This document shows positions 1 through 8,476 of a DNA stretch of 64,000 bases, piece after piece (the stretch's first letter is position 1; every line of letters starts with the position of its first letter). This stretch comes from Sphingobium sp. WTD-1 (lineage in GTDB: Bacteria; Pseudomonadota; Alphaproteobacteria; Sphingomonadales; Sphingomonadaceae), in assembly GCF_030128825.1 (NCBI RefSeq), contig NZ_CP119127.1, positions 788,001 through 852,000 of the forward strand. Direction: 5' to 3'. The notes under the pieces were generated by a model that saw nothing but the letters and a program-made list of their open reading frames with translations, was not told the origin of the DNA and searched no databases. Both the position numbers and the translations under genes were made by a program.

Positions 1-803
1 TCCAGCAGGAAGCTGGAGCGGCGAGCGATCGCCGGGCCGACCATGCCGCCGATCAGATGACCGACCAGGCTGGAGCCGATGCGCGGATCGAAGATGACCG
101 GCATGACGCCGCTGTCAACCTTGCCGGGATTGAGCCGGGCGACCGCGCGCTGGCCGGCGCGCAGGCCGACCGCTTCGGCATCGTCCAGATCCTTGAGATG
201 GCGGCTGGCATGGCTGGCATGGTCGCGCTGCATGTCGGCGCCGCTGCCCGCGAGCACGCTGGCCCAGGTCGAATGATTGGTCGCGGCATAGGCGCCGGCA
301 AAGCCATGGCTGGTGGCGAGCGCGACCTGGCTGCGGCCGCTGGCGGCGCCGCCGCCTTCGCTGTTGGTGATGCCGGGGATGCTGCGCGCCGCTTCTTCCG
401 CGATCAGCGCGCGTTCGCGCAGCGCGGCGGGTTCGGGCTCTTCCTCGTCGACCAGGTCGAGCGACGGCGCGCGCTTCCTGAGCAGGCGATCCTCCGGCGC
501 CAGGCCGGCATAGGGATCTTCCGGAGCCTCGCGCGCCATGGCGATGCTGCGATCGATCAGGGTGGCGAGCGTCGCCGGGTTCATGTCCGACGCGGAAATG
601 CTGGCCGAGCGCTGGCCGATGAAGACGCGCAGGCCGATCTCCTCACCCTCGGACCGTTCGACATCCTCCAGCGCCCCAAGCCGCACCGCCACCGTGGTCG
701 AGGCATTGCAGGCATAGATGGCGTCGGCCGCGTCTGCCCCCGCCTTGCGCGCCGCCGTCACCAGATCCTGCGCGCGCGACTGGGCTTCTTCGAGGCTGAG
801 CAT
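1..803 (-). CDS. pmbA: TldE/PmbA-family metalloprotease, N-terminal part (truncated by window edge)
   Basis: The reading frame starts at ATG 803-801 on the minus strand and stays open to base 1, so the C-terminal part lies outside the window. The translation begins MLSLEEAQSRAQDLV and contains IYACNASTTVAVRLGALEDV, RVFIGQRSASISASDM and MAREAPEDPYAGLAPED, the typical N-terminal domain of TldE/PmbA proteins. With TldD this family forms a cytosolic metalloprotease that processes small peptides such as modified-peptide precursors and CcdA antitoxin; in TldD/E pairs it is usually TldD that carries the metal site. The family assignment is secure; no partner or substrate can be read from this fragment. 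nudC lies just upstream in the same direction, separated by about 40 bp. Confidence 0.88.
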   Translation of the reverse strand, partial: MLSLEEAQSRAQDLVTAARKAGADAADAIYACNASTTVAVRLGALEDVERSEGEEIGLRVFIGQRSASISASDMNPATLATLIDRSIAMAREAPEDPYAGLAPEDRLLRKRAPSLDLVDEEEPEPAALRERALIAEEAARSIPGITNSEGGGAASGRSQVALATSHGFAGAYAATNHSTWASVLAGSGADMQRDHASHASRHLKDLDDAEAVGLRAGQRAVARLNPGKVDSGVMPVIFDPRIGSSLVGHLIGGMVGPAIARRSSFLL

Positions 804-843
804 AAGGGGAGGTCGATCCTGTAGTGAAGAGGAAGCCCGCGCC

Positions 844-1764
844 TTACGCCCTTGCGTCGGACGGGGCAACCGCGCCGCGCAGCCAATGGTCGAGCAGGTG
901 CCAGGCAACCGCCATGCGCGGCGGCGCGAGGAAGGGCGCGTCGGGATCGCCCGCCAGCGCGGCGGCGACGCCATCGGCATCGCACCAGAAGGCATGTTCG
1001 ATCTCGGTCTCGTCCAGGATCAGCGCGGGATCGTCGCACTGGGCGACGCAGGCGATCATCAGCGAGGACGGAAAGGGCCAGGGCTGGCTCATCACATAGC
1101 GGACGGAGTGAACGGTAATGCCCGCTTCCTCCTTCAGTTCGCGCGCGACCGCTTCCTCGACCGTCTCGCCCGGCTCGATGAAGCCGGCGAGCGCGGAATA
1201 GCGGCCGGGCGGCCAGCTATGCTGGCGGCCGAGCAGAACACGGCCCTGATGTTCGGCGAGCATGATCGAAACCGGATCGACGCGCGGAAAATGTTCGGAG
1301 CCGCAGGCTTCGCAGCGGCGTGCCCAGCCGGCCTTGTGCGCATGGGTCGGCGCACCGCAGACCGAACAGAAGCGATGCCGGGCATGCCAGAAGACGAGGC
1401 TGCGCGCAGTGCCGTAGAGCGCGACATCGGACGCGGAGACGAGATCGGCGAGGCCGCGCGACCGCGGCGTCGCATTGGGGCCTTGCTCCAGCGTCTCGAC
1501 CAGATGGGCGAAGATCGGCCGGTCCTGCAGATCGACACCCAGCAATACATGTTCCTCGATCCGGGCGTCGGGGCCAAGCGGCGCCAGGGCCAGGCCATGA
1601 TCGTCCGTCACCGGTTCGAGACCTTCGAGGATCAGCAACCGGGCATTGGGCGAGGCAAAGACCTGCGCATGGAGTGCGGGGTTGCTGCGGATATGATCGA
1701 CCCGGTCGAGCGTGCCGCCGACGAAACCGGGCAGGCCGTGCGCTTGGGGGTCAGTTCCGTGCAT
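844..1764 (-). CDS. nudC: NAD(H) pyrophosphatase / RNA decapping hydrolase NudC
   Basis: 306 residues. A zinc ribbon (CSVCG and CEACG, about residues 133-156) precedes a complete Nudix box (GFIEPGETVEEAVAREL, then KEEAGI) and the NudC-specific SQPWPFPSSLM motif, which separates this subfamily from other Nudix hydrolases. The family cleaves NADH to NMNH and AMP and removes NAD caps from RNA in the cytoplasm. The start codon overlaps the end of mutY by 14 bp, so both are probably made from one mRNA as a pair that cleans up damaged or non-canonical nucleotides. Length is normal for the family and no key residue is missing. Confidence 0.95.
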   Translation of the reverse strand: MHGTDPQAHGLPGFVGGTLDRVDHIRSNPALHAQVFASPNARLLILEGLEPVTDDHGLALAPLGPDARIEEHVLLGVDLQDRPIFAHLVETLEQGPNATPRSRGLADLVSASDVALYGTARSLVFWHARHRFCSVCGAPTHAHKAGWARRCEACGSEHFPRVDPVSIMLAEHQGRVLLGRQHSWPPGRYSALAGFIEPGETVEEAVARELKEEAGITVHSVRYVMSQPWPFPSSLMIACVAQCDDPALILDETEIEHAFWCDADGVAAALAGDPDAPFLAPPRMAVAWHLLDHWLRGAVAPSDARA

Positions 1765-2821
1765 CGTCCGTCATCTCCTTCATCGCCGCATCGGCCGCCC
1801 GCGCAAACAGGGTGGGCAGCCCCGCCTCGCCGATCCCGGCGCGCGGCCACCATTCGCCCGCGCCCGCCGGCACATGGTCCAGCCCCACATGGGTAGTGTG
1901 GACGCTGAGCGCCAGCGAGAAATGGGTGAAGACATGGGCGACCGGCGGATCGATGGTCTGCCACGGCGCGGCGAAGGGCGGCGTGGCGTCGGGCGCCGCA
2001 TTCCAGTCGGAACTGGGCAGCGCGCGCATGCCGCCCAGCAATCCCTTGTCCGGGCGTCGCACCAGCCAGACATGACCGTCGCTGCGTTCGATCCACCAGG
2101 CATGGCCCAGGCGATGGGGCTTGGCCTTTTTCGGCGCCTTGACCGGGAAGGCGGCGGGATCGGCAGTGCGCACCGCCGCGCAATCCTGACGCAGCGGGCA
2201 AATGCCGCAGGCGGGGTTGCGCGCCGTGCAGATGGTGGCGCCCAGGTCCATCATCGCCTGGGCAAAATCGCCGGCGCGCAGGTCCGGCGTGATGCTGTCG
2301 GCCGCGGCGCGGATGTCCGGCCGGGCCGCGGGCAGCGGCGTCGCAATCGCGAACAAACGGGCGACCACCCGCTCGACATTGGCATCGACCACGACGGCGC
2401 GCCGCCCGAAGGCGATCGCGGCGACGGCGGCGGCTGTATAGGCGCCCAGGCCCGGCAGGGCGCGCAATGCCTCTTCGGTGTCGGGGAAGCGGCCGCCATG
2501 ATCGGCCACCACGGCGCGGGCGCAGGCCAGCAGGTTGCGGGCGCGGGCATAATAGCCCAGCCCCGCCCAGGCGGCCATCAGGTCGGCGTCGGCGCTGGCG
2601 GCCAGATCCTCCACCGTCGGCCAGCGGACCGTGAATTTCTCGAAATAAGGCCCGACCGCCGCGACCGTGGTCTGTTGCAGCATCACTTCGGACAGCCAGA
2701 CATGATAGGGATCGGCCGCATTGGCGCCCGGCGGCGCGCGCCAGGGCAGGCGCCGGGCATGGACGTCATAATGGGCCAACAGATCCCGTGCGATTTTTGA
2801 ACCCGACATCTCGACGCGCAT
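1751..2821 (-). CDS. mutY: Adenine DNA glycosylase MutY
   Basis: 356 residues. MutY removes adenine mispaired with 8-oxoguanine, starting base-excision repair. Visible: the N-terminal WRAPP...DPYHVWLSEVMLQQT region with the catalytic Glu, the helix-hairpin-helix LPGLGAYTAAAVAAIAFG followed by the catalytic Asp (VDANVERV), the four-cysteine iron-sulfur loop CTARNPACGICPLRQDC, and a C-terminal Nudix-like 8-oxoG recognition domain (about residues 230-345). Transcribed divergently from dciA with only 26 bp between start codons, so the two promoters must overlap each other or the genes. nudC follows with overlap. An ATG a few codons in (MSGSKIARD) is an alternative start. Confidence 0.96.
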   Translation of the reverse strand: MRVEMSGSKIARDLLAHYDVHARRLPWRAPPGANAADPYHVWLSEVMLQQTTVAAVGPYFEKFTVRWPTVEDLAASADADLMAAWAGLGYYARARNLLACARAVVADHGGRFPDTEEALRALPGLGAYTAAAVAAIAFGRRAVVVDANVERVVARLFAIATPLPAARPDIRAAADSITPDLRAGDFAQAMMDLGATICTARNPACGICPLRQDCAAVRTADPAAFPVKAPKKAKPHRLGHAWWIERSDGHVWLVRRPDKGLLGGMRALPSSDWNAAPDATPPFAAPWQTIDPPVAHVFTHFSLALSVHTTHVGLDHVPAGAGEWWPRAGIGEAGLPTLFARAADAAMKEMTDDARN

Positions 2822-2847
2822 GGCGGCCCTATGCCATGTAGCGCGCC

Positions 2848-3390
2848 ATGACGGAACGCCCCCCGACCGCGAAAAAGACGAGCCGCGCCGCGCCGCCGGC
2901 CGAGCGCCCCCGCGTGGGTGCGCCGCGCGCGATCGCCGACCTGATGCCGGAGATTGGCCGTACCGCCTTTCGCAAGTTCGGTTTCGTCCAGTCGAGCATC
3001 GTCACCCGCTGGAACGATATCGTCGGTGCCGACTATGCCGCGATCACCGCGCCCGAGTCGATCCGCTTCCCGGTCGGCCAGAAATCGGGCGGCACGCTGC
3101 AACTCACCGTGATGAGCGGCCATGCGCCGATGATCCAGCATGCGCTGCCCGACATCATCGAGCGGGTGAACCGTTTCTTCGGCTATGCCGCCGTCGCCAA
3201 GGTGGCGATGAAGCAGGGCATGGTCGGCCCCGCGCCGGTCGAGCGGCGCCCGCCGCCCCGCAACCTCAAACCCATTCCGGTCGAGCTGGGGGATTCCCTG
3301 CGCGACATCGGTGATCCGGAATTGCGCAAAGTCCTCGAATCGCTGGCACAGGGGCTTGCGAATTCGAATGGCCTGCCCAAGATCGGTTGA
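2848..3390 (+). CDS. dciA: DciA-like DUF721 protein (probable replicative helicase loader)
   Basis: 180 residues. The central part (about 30-115: PEIGRTAFRKFGFVQSSIVTRWNDIVG and LQLTVMSGHAPMIQHALPDIIERVN) matches the DUF721/DciA domain, a KH-like fold. DciA is the ancestral loader of the DnaB helicase in bacteria that lack phage-derived DnaC or DnaI. The N-terminus is basic and proline-rich and the C-terminus looks disordered. Divergent from mutY with a 26-bp gap. The family is clear; the function rests on family knowledge. Confidence 0.8.
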   Translation: MTERPPTAKKTSRAAPPAERPRVGAPRAIADLMPEIGRTAFRKFGFVQSSIVTRWNDIVGADYAAITAPESIRFPVGQKSGGTLQLTVMSGHAPMIQHALPDIIERVNRFFGYAAVAKVAMKQGMVGPAPVERRPPPRNLKPIPVELGDSLRDIGDPELRKVLESLAQGLANSNGLPKIG

Positions 3391-3398
3391 TGCAACCC

Positions 3399-3412
3399 GC
3401 CCCGTCCGGGGC
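3399..3412. terminator. Small GC hairpin between dciA and the first dsbA-like gene
   Basis: Perfect 6-bp stem GCCCCG / CGGGGC with a 2-nt loop just after the dciA stop codon. There is no T-run, so it may be an mRNA-stabilising hairpin or weak terminator rather than an intrinsic terminator. Confidence 0.3.
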
Positions 3413-3431
3413 GATGCCTTAGGACTGCCCC

Positions 3432-4100
3432 ATGACCAAGTTCCGCCTTTCCCTGCTTGCCCTGATCGCCGTTCCCGCCATCGCCGTCGCCGCCGCGCCC
3501 AACTGGGTCGCGCAGGTGGTGCGTTCGCCGATCGGCGGCCATGTCATGGGCAACCCGGCCGCGCCGACCAAGCTGGTCGAATATGTGAGCTATACCTGCA
3601 GCCACTGCGCCCATTTCGTGAATGATGCGAGTGCATCGCTGAAGGCCGATTATGTGAAGGGTGGCAAGGTCAGCGCCGAGGTGCGCAACGCGGTGCGCGA
3701 CAAATATGACCTTACCGCCGCGCTGCTGGCCCGTTGCGGCGGCGCCAAGCGCTTCATGGGCAATCATGAGGCGCTGTTCGCCAACCAGGATGCCTGGATG
3801 GAGCAGATCATGGCGTACGACAAGGGCGCGGCCAAGCCGACCGAGCAGAAGGCGGCGCTGCGCGACATCGGCCAGAAGACCGGCCTGTATGCGCTGATGA
3901 ACAAGCGCGGCTTCACCAATGCGCAGCTCGACGCCTGCATCGCCGACCCGGCTTCGGAAAAGGCGATCCTGGCGATGACCGACGAGGCGTGGAACAAGGT
4001 CAAGATCACCGGCACGCCCGGCTTCGTCGTCAACGGCACACTGGTCCAGGGATCGACCTGGGAGTTGCTCAAGGCCGCATTGCCCGCAGCCGCCCGCTGA
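3432..4100 (+). CDS. DsbA-family thiol:disulfide oxidoreductase (periplasmic)
   Basis: 222 residues. A Sec signal peptide (KFRLSLLALIAVPAIAVAAA) is followed by a DsbA-like thioredoxin fold: active site YTCSHCAHF near residue 58 and the cis-proline loop ITGTPGFVVNG near the C-terminus. Such proteins oxidise or isomerise cysteines in exported proteins. A second DsbA-like gene follows 44 bp later with the same CSHC active site but a lipoprotein signal, so this is a tandem duplication with different membrane attachment. The 'Thioredoxin_4' type of DsbA is common in alphaproteobacteria. The substrate is unknown. Confidence 0.88.
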   Translation: MTKFRLSLLALIAVPAIAVAAAPNWVAQVVRSPIGGHVMGNPAAPTKLVEYVSYTCSHCAHFVNDASASLKADYVKGGKVSAEVRNAVRDKYDLTAALLARCGGAKRFMGNHEALFANQDAWMEQIMAYDKGAAKPTEQKAALRDIGQKTGLYALMNKRGFTNAQLDACIADPASEKAILAMTDEAWNKVKITGTPGFVVNGTLVQGSTWELLKAALPAAAR

Positions 4101-4144
4101 TCTAAACCGTCCCCAACTATCCATAATTCGGAGCGTCGCCCGTC

Positions 4145-4879
4145 GTGAAAGTCCTGTCCGGCCTTGCCCTTATCGCCCTGTCCCTGACGCTTGCCGGTTG
4201 CGGCAAGAAGGATGAGGGCAATGCAACCTCCGCCGCACCGATCGCCGCCGTGGCCGCGCCCGCCGGCACCAGCTGGTCGGAAACCGTCGCCGAAACGCCC
4301 GAGGGCAATTTCGTGATGGGCAATCCCAATGCCAAGCTGAAGCTGGTCGAATATGGCTCCTTCACCTGCAGCCACTGCCGCGACTTCGCCCATGAATCGT
4401 CGGAAGAACTGAAGGCGATGGTCGATAGCGGCAAGATCAGCTACGAATTCCGCGTCTATGTCCGCGACCCGATCGACATCACGACGGCGCTGCTGGCCCG
4501 TTGCGGCGGCAAGGACATCTATTATCCGCTGTCGGAACAGTTCTTCGCCAACCAGAGCGCGATGTTCGAAAAGGCGCAGGGCCTGGGCGACGCCCCCTAT
4601 CAGGCGATGGTGTCGGCGCCGCCGGCGCAGCGTTTCGGCCAGCTGGCCAACGCGCTGGGCCTCATCGACTATGCCAAGCAGCGCGGCATTGCCGAGGATC
4701 AGGCCAAGCAGTGCCTGGCCGACACGGCAACTGCCGAGAAGCTGGCCAAGGGCGTCGAAGCGGCCAATGCCCAATATAATATCTCCGGCACGCCGACCTT
4801 CCTGATGAACGGCGTGGTGGTCGAGAATGCCTCGTCCTGGCCGGTGCTGAAGAACAAGCTCAAGGAAGCGGGTATCTGA
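4145..4879 (+). CDS. DsbA-family oxidoreductase, lipoprotein form
   Basis: 244 residues from a GTG start (4145). The N-terminus KVLSGLALIALSLTLAGCGKK is a lipoprotein signal with lipobox LAGC, followed by a low-complexity Ala/Thr linker and a DsbA-like domain with FTCSHCRDF and the cis-proline loop ISGTPTFLMNG. It should therefore sit on the periplasmic face of a membrane by a lipid anchor, unlike its soluble paralogue upstream. Both share the block NP(N)AxxKLVEY before the active site, showing common descent. smc starts 77 bp downstream. Confidence 0.88.
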   Translation: MKVLSGLALIALSLTLAGCGKKDEGNATSAAPIAAVAAPAGTSWSETVAETPEGNFVMGNPNAKLKLVEYGSFTCSHCRDFAHESSEELKAMVDSGKISYEFRVYVRDPIDITTALLARCGGKDIYYPLSEQFFANQSAMFEKAQGLGDAPYQAMVSAPPAQRFGQLANALGLIDYAKQRGIAEDQAKQCLADTATAEKLAKGVEAANAQYNISGTPTFLMNGVVVENASSWPVLKNKLKEAGI

Positions 4880-4925
4880 TTGGCGCAAGGGGGGGCGACA
4901 TCTGAAGGCCTGAGGCCCAAGGAGA

Positions 4926-4947
4926 CCGGGGCGGCACCCTGCCCCGG
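4926..4947. terminator. Hairpin immediately upstream of smc
   Basis: 7-bp stem CCGGGGC / GCCCCGG with an 8-nt loop in the 77-bp gap between the second dsbA-like gene and smc. It is followed by CGTTTCCCC and then the smc ATG, without a clean T-run. It may limit read-through into smc or be part of the smc leader, which has no obvious Shine-Dalgarno sequence. Confidence 0.3.
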
Positions 4948-4956
4948 CGTTTCCCC

Positions 4957-7900
4957 ATGCAGATAAAGCGGCTCAAGCTTTCGGGCTTCAAGAGCTTCGT
5001 CGATGCGACCGAATTGCGCATCGAGCCGGGCCTGACCGGCATCGTCGGCCCCAATGGCTGCGGCAAGTCCAACCTGCTGGAAGCGATCCGCTGGGTGATG
5101 GGCGAATCCAGCGCCAAGTCGATGCGCGGCGGCGGCATGGAGGATGTGATCTTCGCCGGCACCACCAGCCGGCCGCAGCGCGACTTTGCCGAAGTGTCGC
5201 TGCTGACCGTCCAGGAACAGGGCGAGCTGTTCAGCGCGGTCGATGTCGGCGCCGATGGCGAGCTGGAGGTCACGCGCCGGATCGAGCGCGGCGCGGGCAG
5301 CGCCTATCGCGCCAATGGCAAGGATGTGCGCGCCAAGGATGTGGCGCTGATCTTCGCCGATGCCGCCACCGGCGCGCACAGCCCGGCGCTAGTCAGCCAG
5401 GGACGGATCGCCGCCGTCATCGCCGCCCGGCCACAGGAACGGCGCGCCATGCTGGAAGAGGCGGCGGGGATCGCCGGCCTGCATGTCCGGCGCAAGGATG
5501 CCGAGCAGAAATTGCGCGCGGCCGAGGGCAATCTGGCCCGGCTGGACGAGATATTGGCCGACATGGACAGCCGTGCCGGCAATTTGCGGCGCCAGGCGCG
5601 CGCGGCGGAACGCTATATCCGCCTGTCCGAACAGATCCGCATTGGCGAGGGCCGGGTGATCTTCGCCCGCTGGCGCGAGGCCAATGCGAGTGCCGAGGCG
5701 GCGCGGGCCGAGGCGAAGCTGGCCGAGGCAACCGTGGGCGCGGCGCAGGAGGCGCTGACCGCGGCCAATGTCCATAGCGGCGCGGCCGTGACCGCGCTGG
5801 CCGAGCGGCGGGCCGAGGCATTGGCGACGCGCGATGCCGCCAGCGAATCCGGCCACCAGCTCAACACGCTGAAGGCCGAGCGCGACGGGGTCGTCCGGCG
5901 GCTGCATGACCTGGCGCAGCAGGCGGCGCGGCTGGACGAGGATCGCGAGCGCGAGGGGACGCTGGCCAATGACGCGGCCGAGGCGATCGCGCGGCTGACG
6001 GCCGAGGTTGCGAGCCTGAAGGCCCGGATCGCCGAGACCGAGGCAATGCGTCCCGATTTCGCCGCGCGTATCGCCCGCGCCGAGGATGGCGCGCGCGATG
6101 CCGAGCTGGAGCTGGCCAGGGCGATGGCCAAGCAGGCGGGCGAGCAGGCCGAGCTGCGCGTCGCGGAGGCGGCGCTGGCGGCGGCGCGCGACCGGCTGGG
6201 CCGGGCGGAACAGGCGATGCGGCGGCTGGAGGGGGAGGCGGCGGCCTTGCCCGATGCCGCGCCGCTGGAAGCGAAGCGCGACGAGGCGGCGGCAGCGCAG
6301 ATAAGCGCCAATGACGATCGCGAGGCGGCGGAGGTGGCGATCGCGACGGCCGAGACGGAGCGGCAGGTGGCGAGCGAGGCGAGGGCGGCAGCGGAGGCCG
6401 CGCTGGCATCGGCGCGGGCGGCGCTGGCGGCGCTGGACAGCGAGGCGACGGCACTGCGCAAGGCGATCGATGCCGGGGGTAGCGGCCGGGCGCGGGCGCT
6501 TGACCAGTTGAAGGCGGCGCCGGGCTATGAGCGGGCGCTGGCGGCCGCGCTGGGCGACGATCTGGAGGCGCCGATCGGGGCGGAAGGGCCACGTCGCTGG
6601 GCGGGCGCTGAGGCGTTGAAGGATGATCCCGGCTTGCCCGACGGCGCCAGCCCGCTGGCCGCGCATGTGACCGCGCCCGCGGCGCTGGCGCGGCGGCTGG
6701 CGCAGGTGGCGGTGGTGGAGAAGGATAGCGGCCAGGCGCTGCAGGTCGGCCAGCGGCTGGTGACGCTGAATGGGCAATTGCGGCGCTGGGACGGCTATGT
6801 CGCGGTCGAGGGCGGTGCGGCGGCCGCCGAACGGCTGATCCGCATCAACCGGCTGGAGGCGATCGATGCTGCGCGTCCGGCAGCGGCGCAGGCGGTCGAG
6901 ACGGCACAGGCAGAACAGACCGAGGCTGGCGCGCGCGAGAAGGCGGCGGTGGATGCGCTGGCGGCTGGGCGCACCAAACTGAGCGATGCGGAGCAGCGGC
7001 TGCGCGCGGCGCTGCGCGCGGCGGATGAGGCGGCCGGCGCGCTGGAGCGGCTGAGCGGCAAGCGCGAGGCGATCGAGGAACGGCTGGCCGAGGCGCGGCG
7101 CGACCAGCAAGCGGCGCAGGCCGAGCATGACAAAGCATCGGCCACGCGGGCCGCCCTGCCCGATGGCGCGGAGACGCGCGCGCAGGTGACGGCGCTGTCG
7201 CAGGCGAGCGAGAAGGCGCGCATGGCCGTCAGCCAGTTGCAGGCCGACCAGGCGCTGGCCGACCGCGCACTGTCGAGCGACCGCGAACGCATGGCGGCGG
7301 CCGATGCCGAGGCCAAGGGATGGAACACGCGTGCGGGCGAAGCGGCCAAGCGCATCGCCGCCATGGCATCGCGCGGCGAGACGGTGGTGCAGGAGCGCGC
7401 CGCGATCGAGGGCCAGCCCGAGGCGCTGGGCGCCACGATCGCCACGCTGACCGAGGAGCGTGAGGCGCAGGTCGAGCGCGCCGAGCAGGCCCACCGCGCC
7501 GAGATCGAGGCCGAGGCGACGCTGAAAGCGGCCGAGAGGCGTGCGGCCGATGCCGGCGAGGCGCTGGCCGGCGCGCGCGAGGCGCGGGCGACGGCGGTGG
7601 CGCGGGCGGAGGCGGCGGACGAGCGGCGGATCGAGACCAATCGCCTGTCGGGCGAGCGCTTCGAATGCCCGCCGCCGGTGCTGCCGGAGAAACTGGGCTT
7701 TCCCAGCGCCGACATCCGCATCGCCCAGAGCGAGCAGGCCGAGCATGACCGCCTCTCGGCCGAGCGCGAGCGGATCGGCCCGGTCAATCTGGTCGCGGCG
7801 CAGGAGCTGGAGGAGCTGGAAACCATCCAGGCGACCAGCCGGTCGGAAAGCGCGGAACTGACCCAGGCGATCAACCAGCTGCGCGGATCGATCGGCAGCC

Positions 7901-8400
7901 TCAACCGCGAGGGGCGGCAGCGGCTGCTGGCCGCGTTCGAGGCGGTGGACGGCCATTTCCGTCGGCTCTTCACCACCCTGTTCAATGGCGGCCAGGCGCA
8001 TCTGGAACTGATCGACAGCGACGATCCGCTGGAGGCGGGGCTGGAGATCATGGCCCAGCCGCCGGGCAAGAAGCTGGCGGCGCTGACCCTGTTGTCGGGC
8101 GGCGAACAGGCGCTAACCGCGGTAGCGCTGATCTTCGGCCTGTTCCTCACCAATCCGGCGCCGATCTGCGTGCTGGACGAAGTCGACGCGCCGCTGGACG
8201 ATGCCAATGTCGAGCGCTTCTGCGACCTGCTCGACGCGATGGTCGCCCAGACCCGGACCCGCTACCTGATCGTCACCCATAATGCGGTGTCGATGGCGCG
8301 CATGCATCGGCTGTTCGGCGTCACCATGGTGGAGCGCGGCGTCAGCCGGCTGGTATCAGTCAACCTGCACGGCGCCGAGGCGCTGCTGGCGGCGCAATAG
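4957..8400 (+). CDS. smc: Chromosome segregation ATPase SMC
   Basis: 1147 residues, full length. The N-terminal head starts MQIKRLKLSGFKSFVD and carries Walker A GIVGPNGCGKSN (about residues 29-39). Two long Ala/Glu/Arg-rich coiled coils flank a globular hinge (about 510-630). The C-terminal head holds the ABC signature LLSGGEQAL and Walker B ICVLDEVDAPLDD. SMC dimers with ScpA/ScpB compact and organise newly replicated origins; scpAB are not in this window. The very Ala/Glu/Arg-rich coiled coil creates long spurious open frames on the opposite strand. The start is fixed by the conserved N-terminus although no good ribosome-binding site precedes it. Confidence 0.97.
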   Translation: MQIKRLKLSGFKSFVDATELRIEPGLTGIVGPNGCGKSNLLEAIRWVMGESSAKSMRGGGMEDVIFAGTTSRPQRDFAEVSLLTVQEQGELFSAVDVGADGELEVTRRIERGAGSAYRANGKDVRAKDVALIFADAATGAHSPALVSQGRIAAVIAARPQERRAMLEEAAGIAGLHVRRKDAEQKLRAAEGNLARLDEILADMDSRAGNLRRQARAAERYIRLSEQIRIGEGRVIFARWREANASAEAARAEAKLAEATVGAAQEALTAANVHSGAAVTALAERRAEALATRDAASESGHQLNTLKAERDGVVRRLHDLAQQAARLDEDREREGTLANDAAEAIARLTAEVASLKARIAETEAMRPDFAARIARAEDGARDAELELARAMAKQAGEQAELRVAEAALAAARDRLGRAEQAMRRLEGEAAALPDAAPLEAKRDEAAAAQISANDDREAAEVAIATAETERQVASEARAAAEAALASARAALAALDSEATALRKAIDAGGSGRARALDQLKAAPGYERALAAALGDDLEAPIGAEGPRRWAGAEALKDDPGLPDGASPLAAHVTAPAALARRLAQVAVVEKDSGQALQVGQRLVTLNGQLRRWDGYVAVEGGAAAAERLIRINRLEAIDAARPAAAQAVETAQAEQTEAGAREKAAVDALAAGRTKLSDAEQRLRAALRAADEAAGALERLSGKREAIEERLAEARRDQQAAQAEHDKASATRAALPDGAETRAQVTALSQASEKARMAVSQLQADQALADRALSSDRERMAAADAEAKGWNTRAGEAAKRIAAMASRGETVVQERAAIEGQPEALGATIATLTEEREAQVERAEQAHRAEIEAEATLKAAERRAADAGEALAGAREARATAVARAEAADERRIETNRLSGERFECPPPVLPEKLGFPSADIRIAQSEQAEHDRLSAERERIGPVNLVAAQELEELETIQATSRSESAELTQAINQLRGSIGSLNREGRQRLLAAFEAVDGHFRRLFTTLFNGGQAHLELIDSDDPLEAGLEIMAQPPGKKLAALTLLSGGEQALTAVALIFGLFLTNPAPICVLDEVDAPLDDANVERFCDLLDAMVAQTRTRYLIVTHNAVSMARMHRLFGVTMVERGVSRLVSVNLHGAEALLAAQ

Positions 8401-8476
8401 GGCCAGCGCCGCGCAACCGGTCCTTGCTCCCGCGCGGCGGCTGGCGAAGCTGACGGCCTGATCACGGAGTTGTGCC

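Noticed and set aside
5389..8001. 870-codon minus-strand frame opposite smc
   Set aside because: Shadow of the Ala/Glu/Arg-rich coiled coil of SMC; no recognisable domain.
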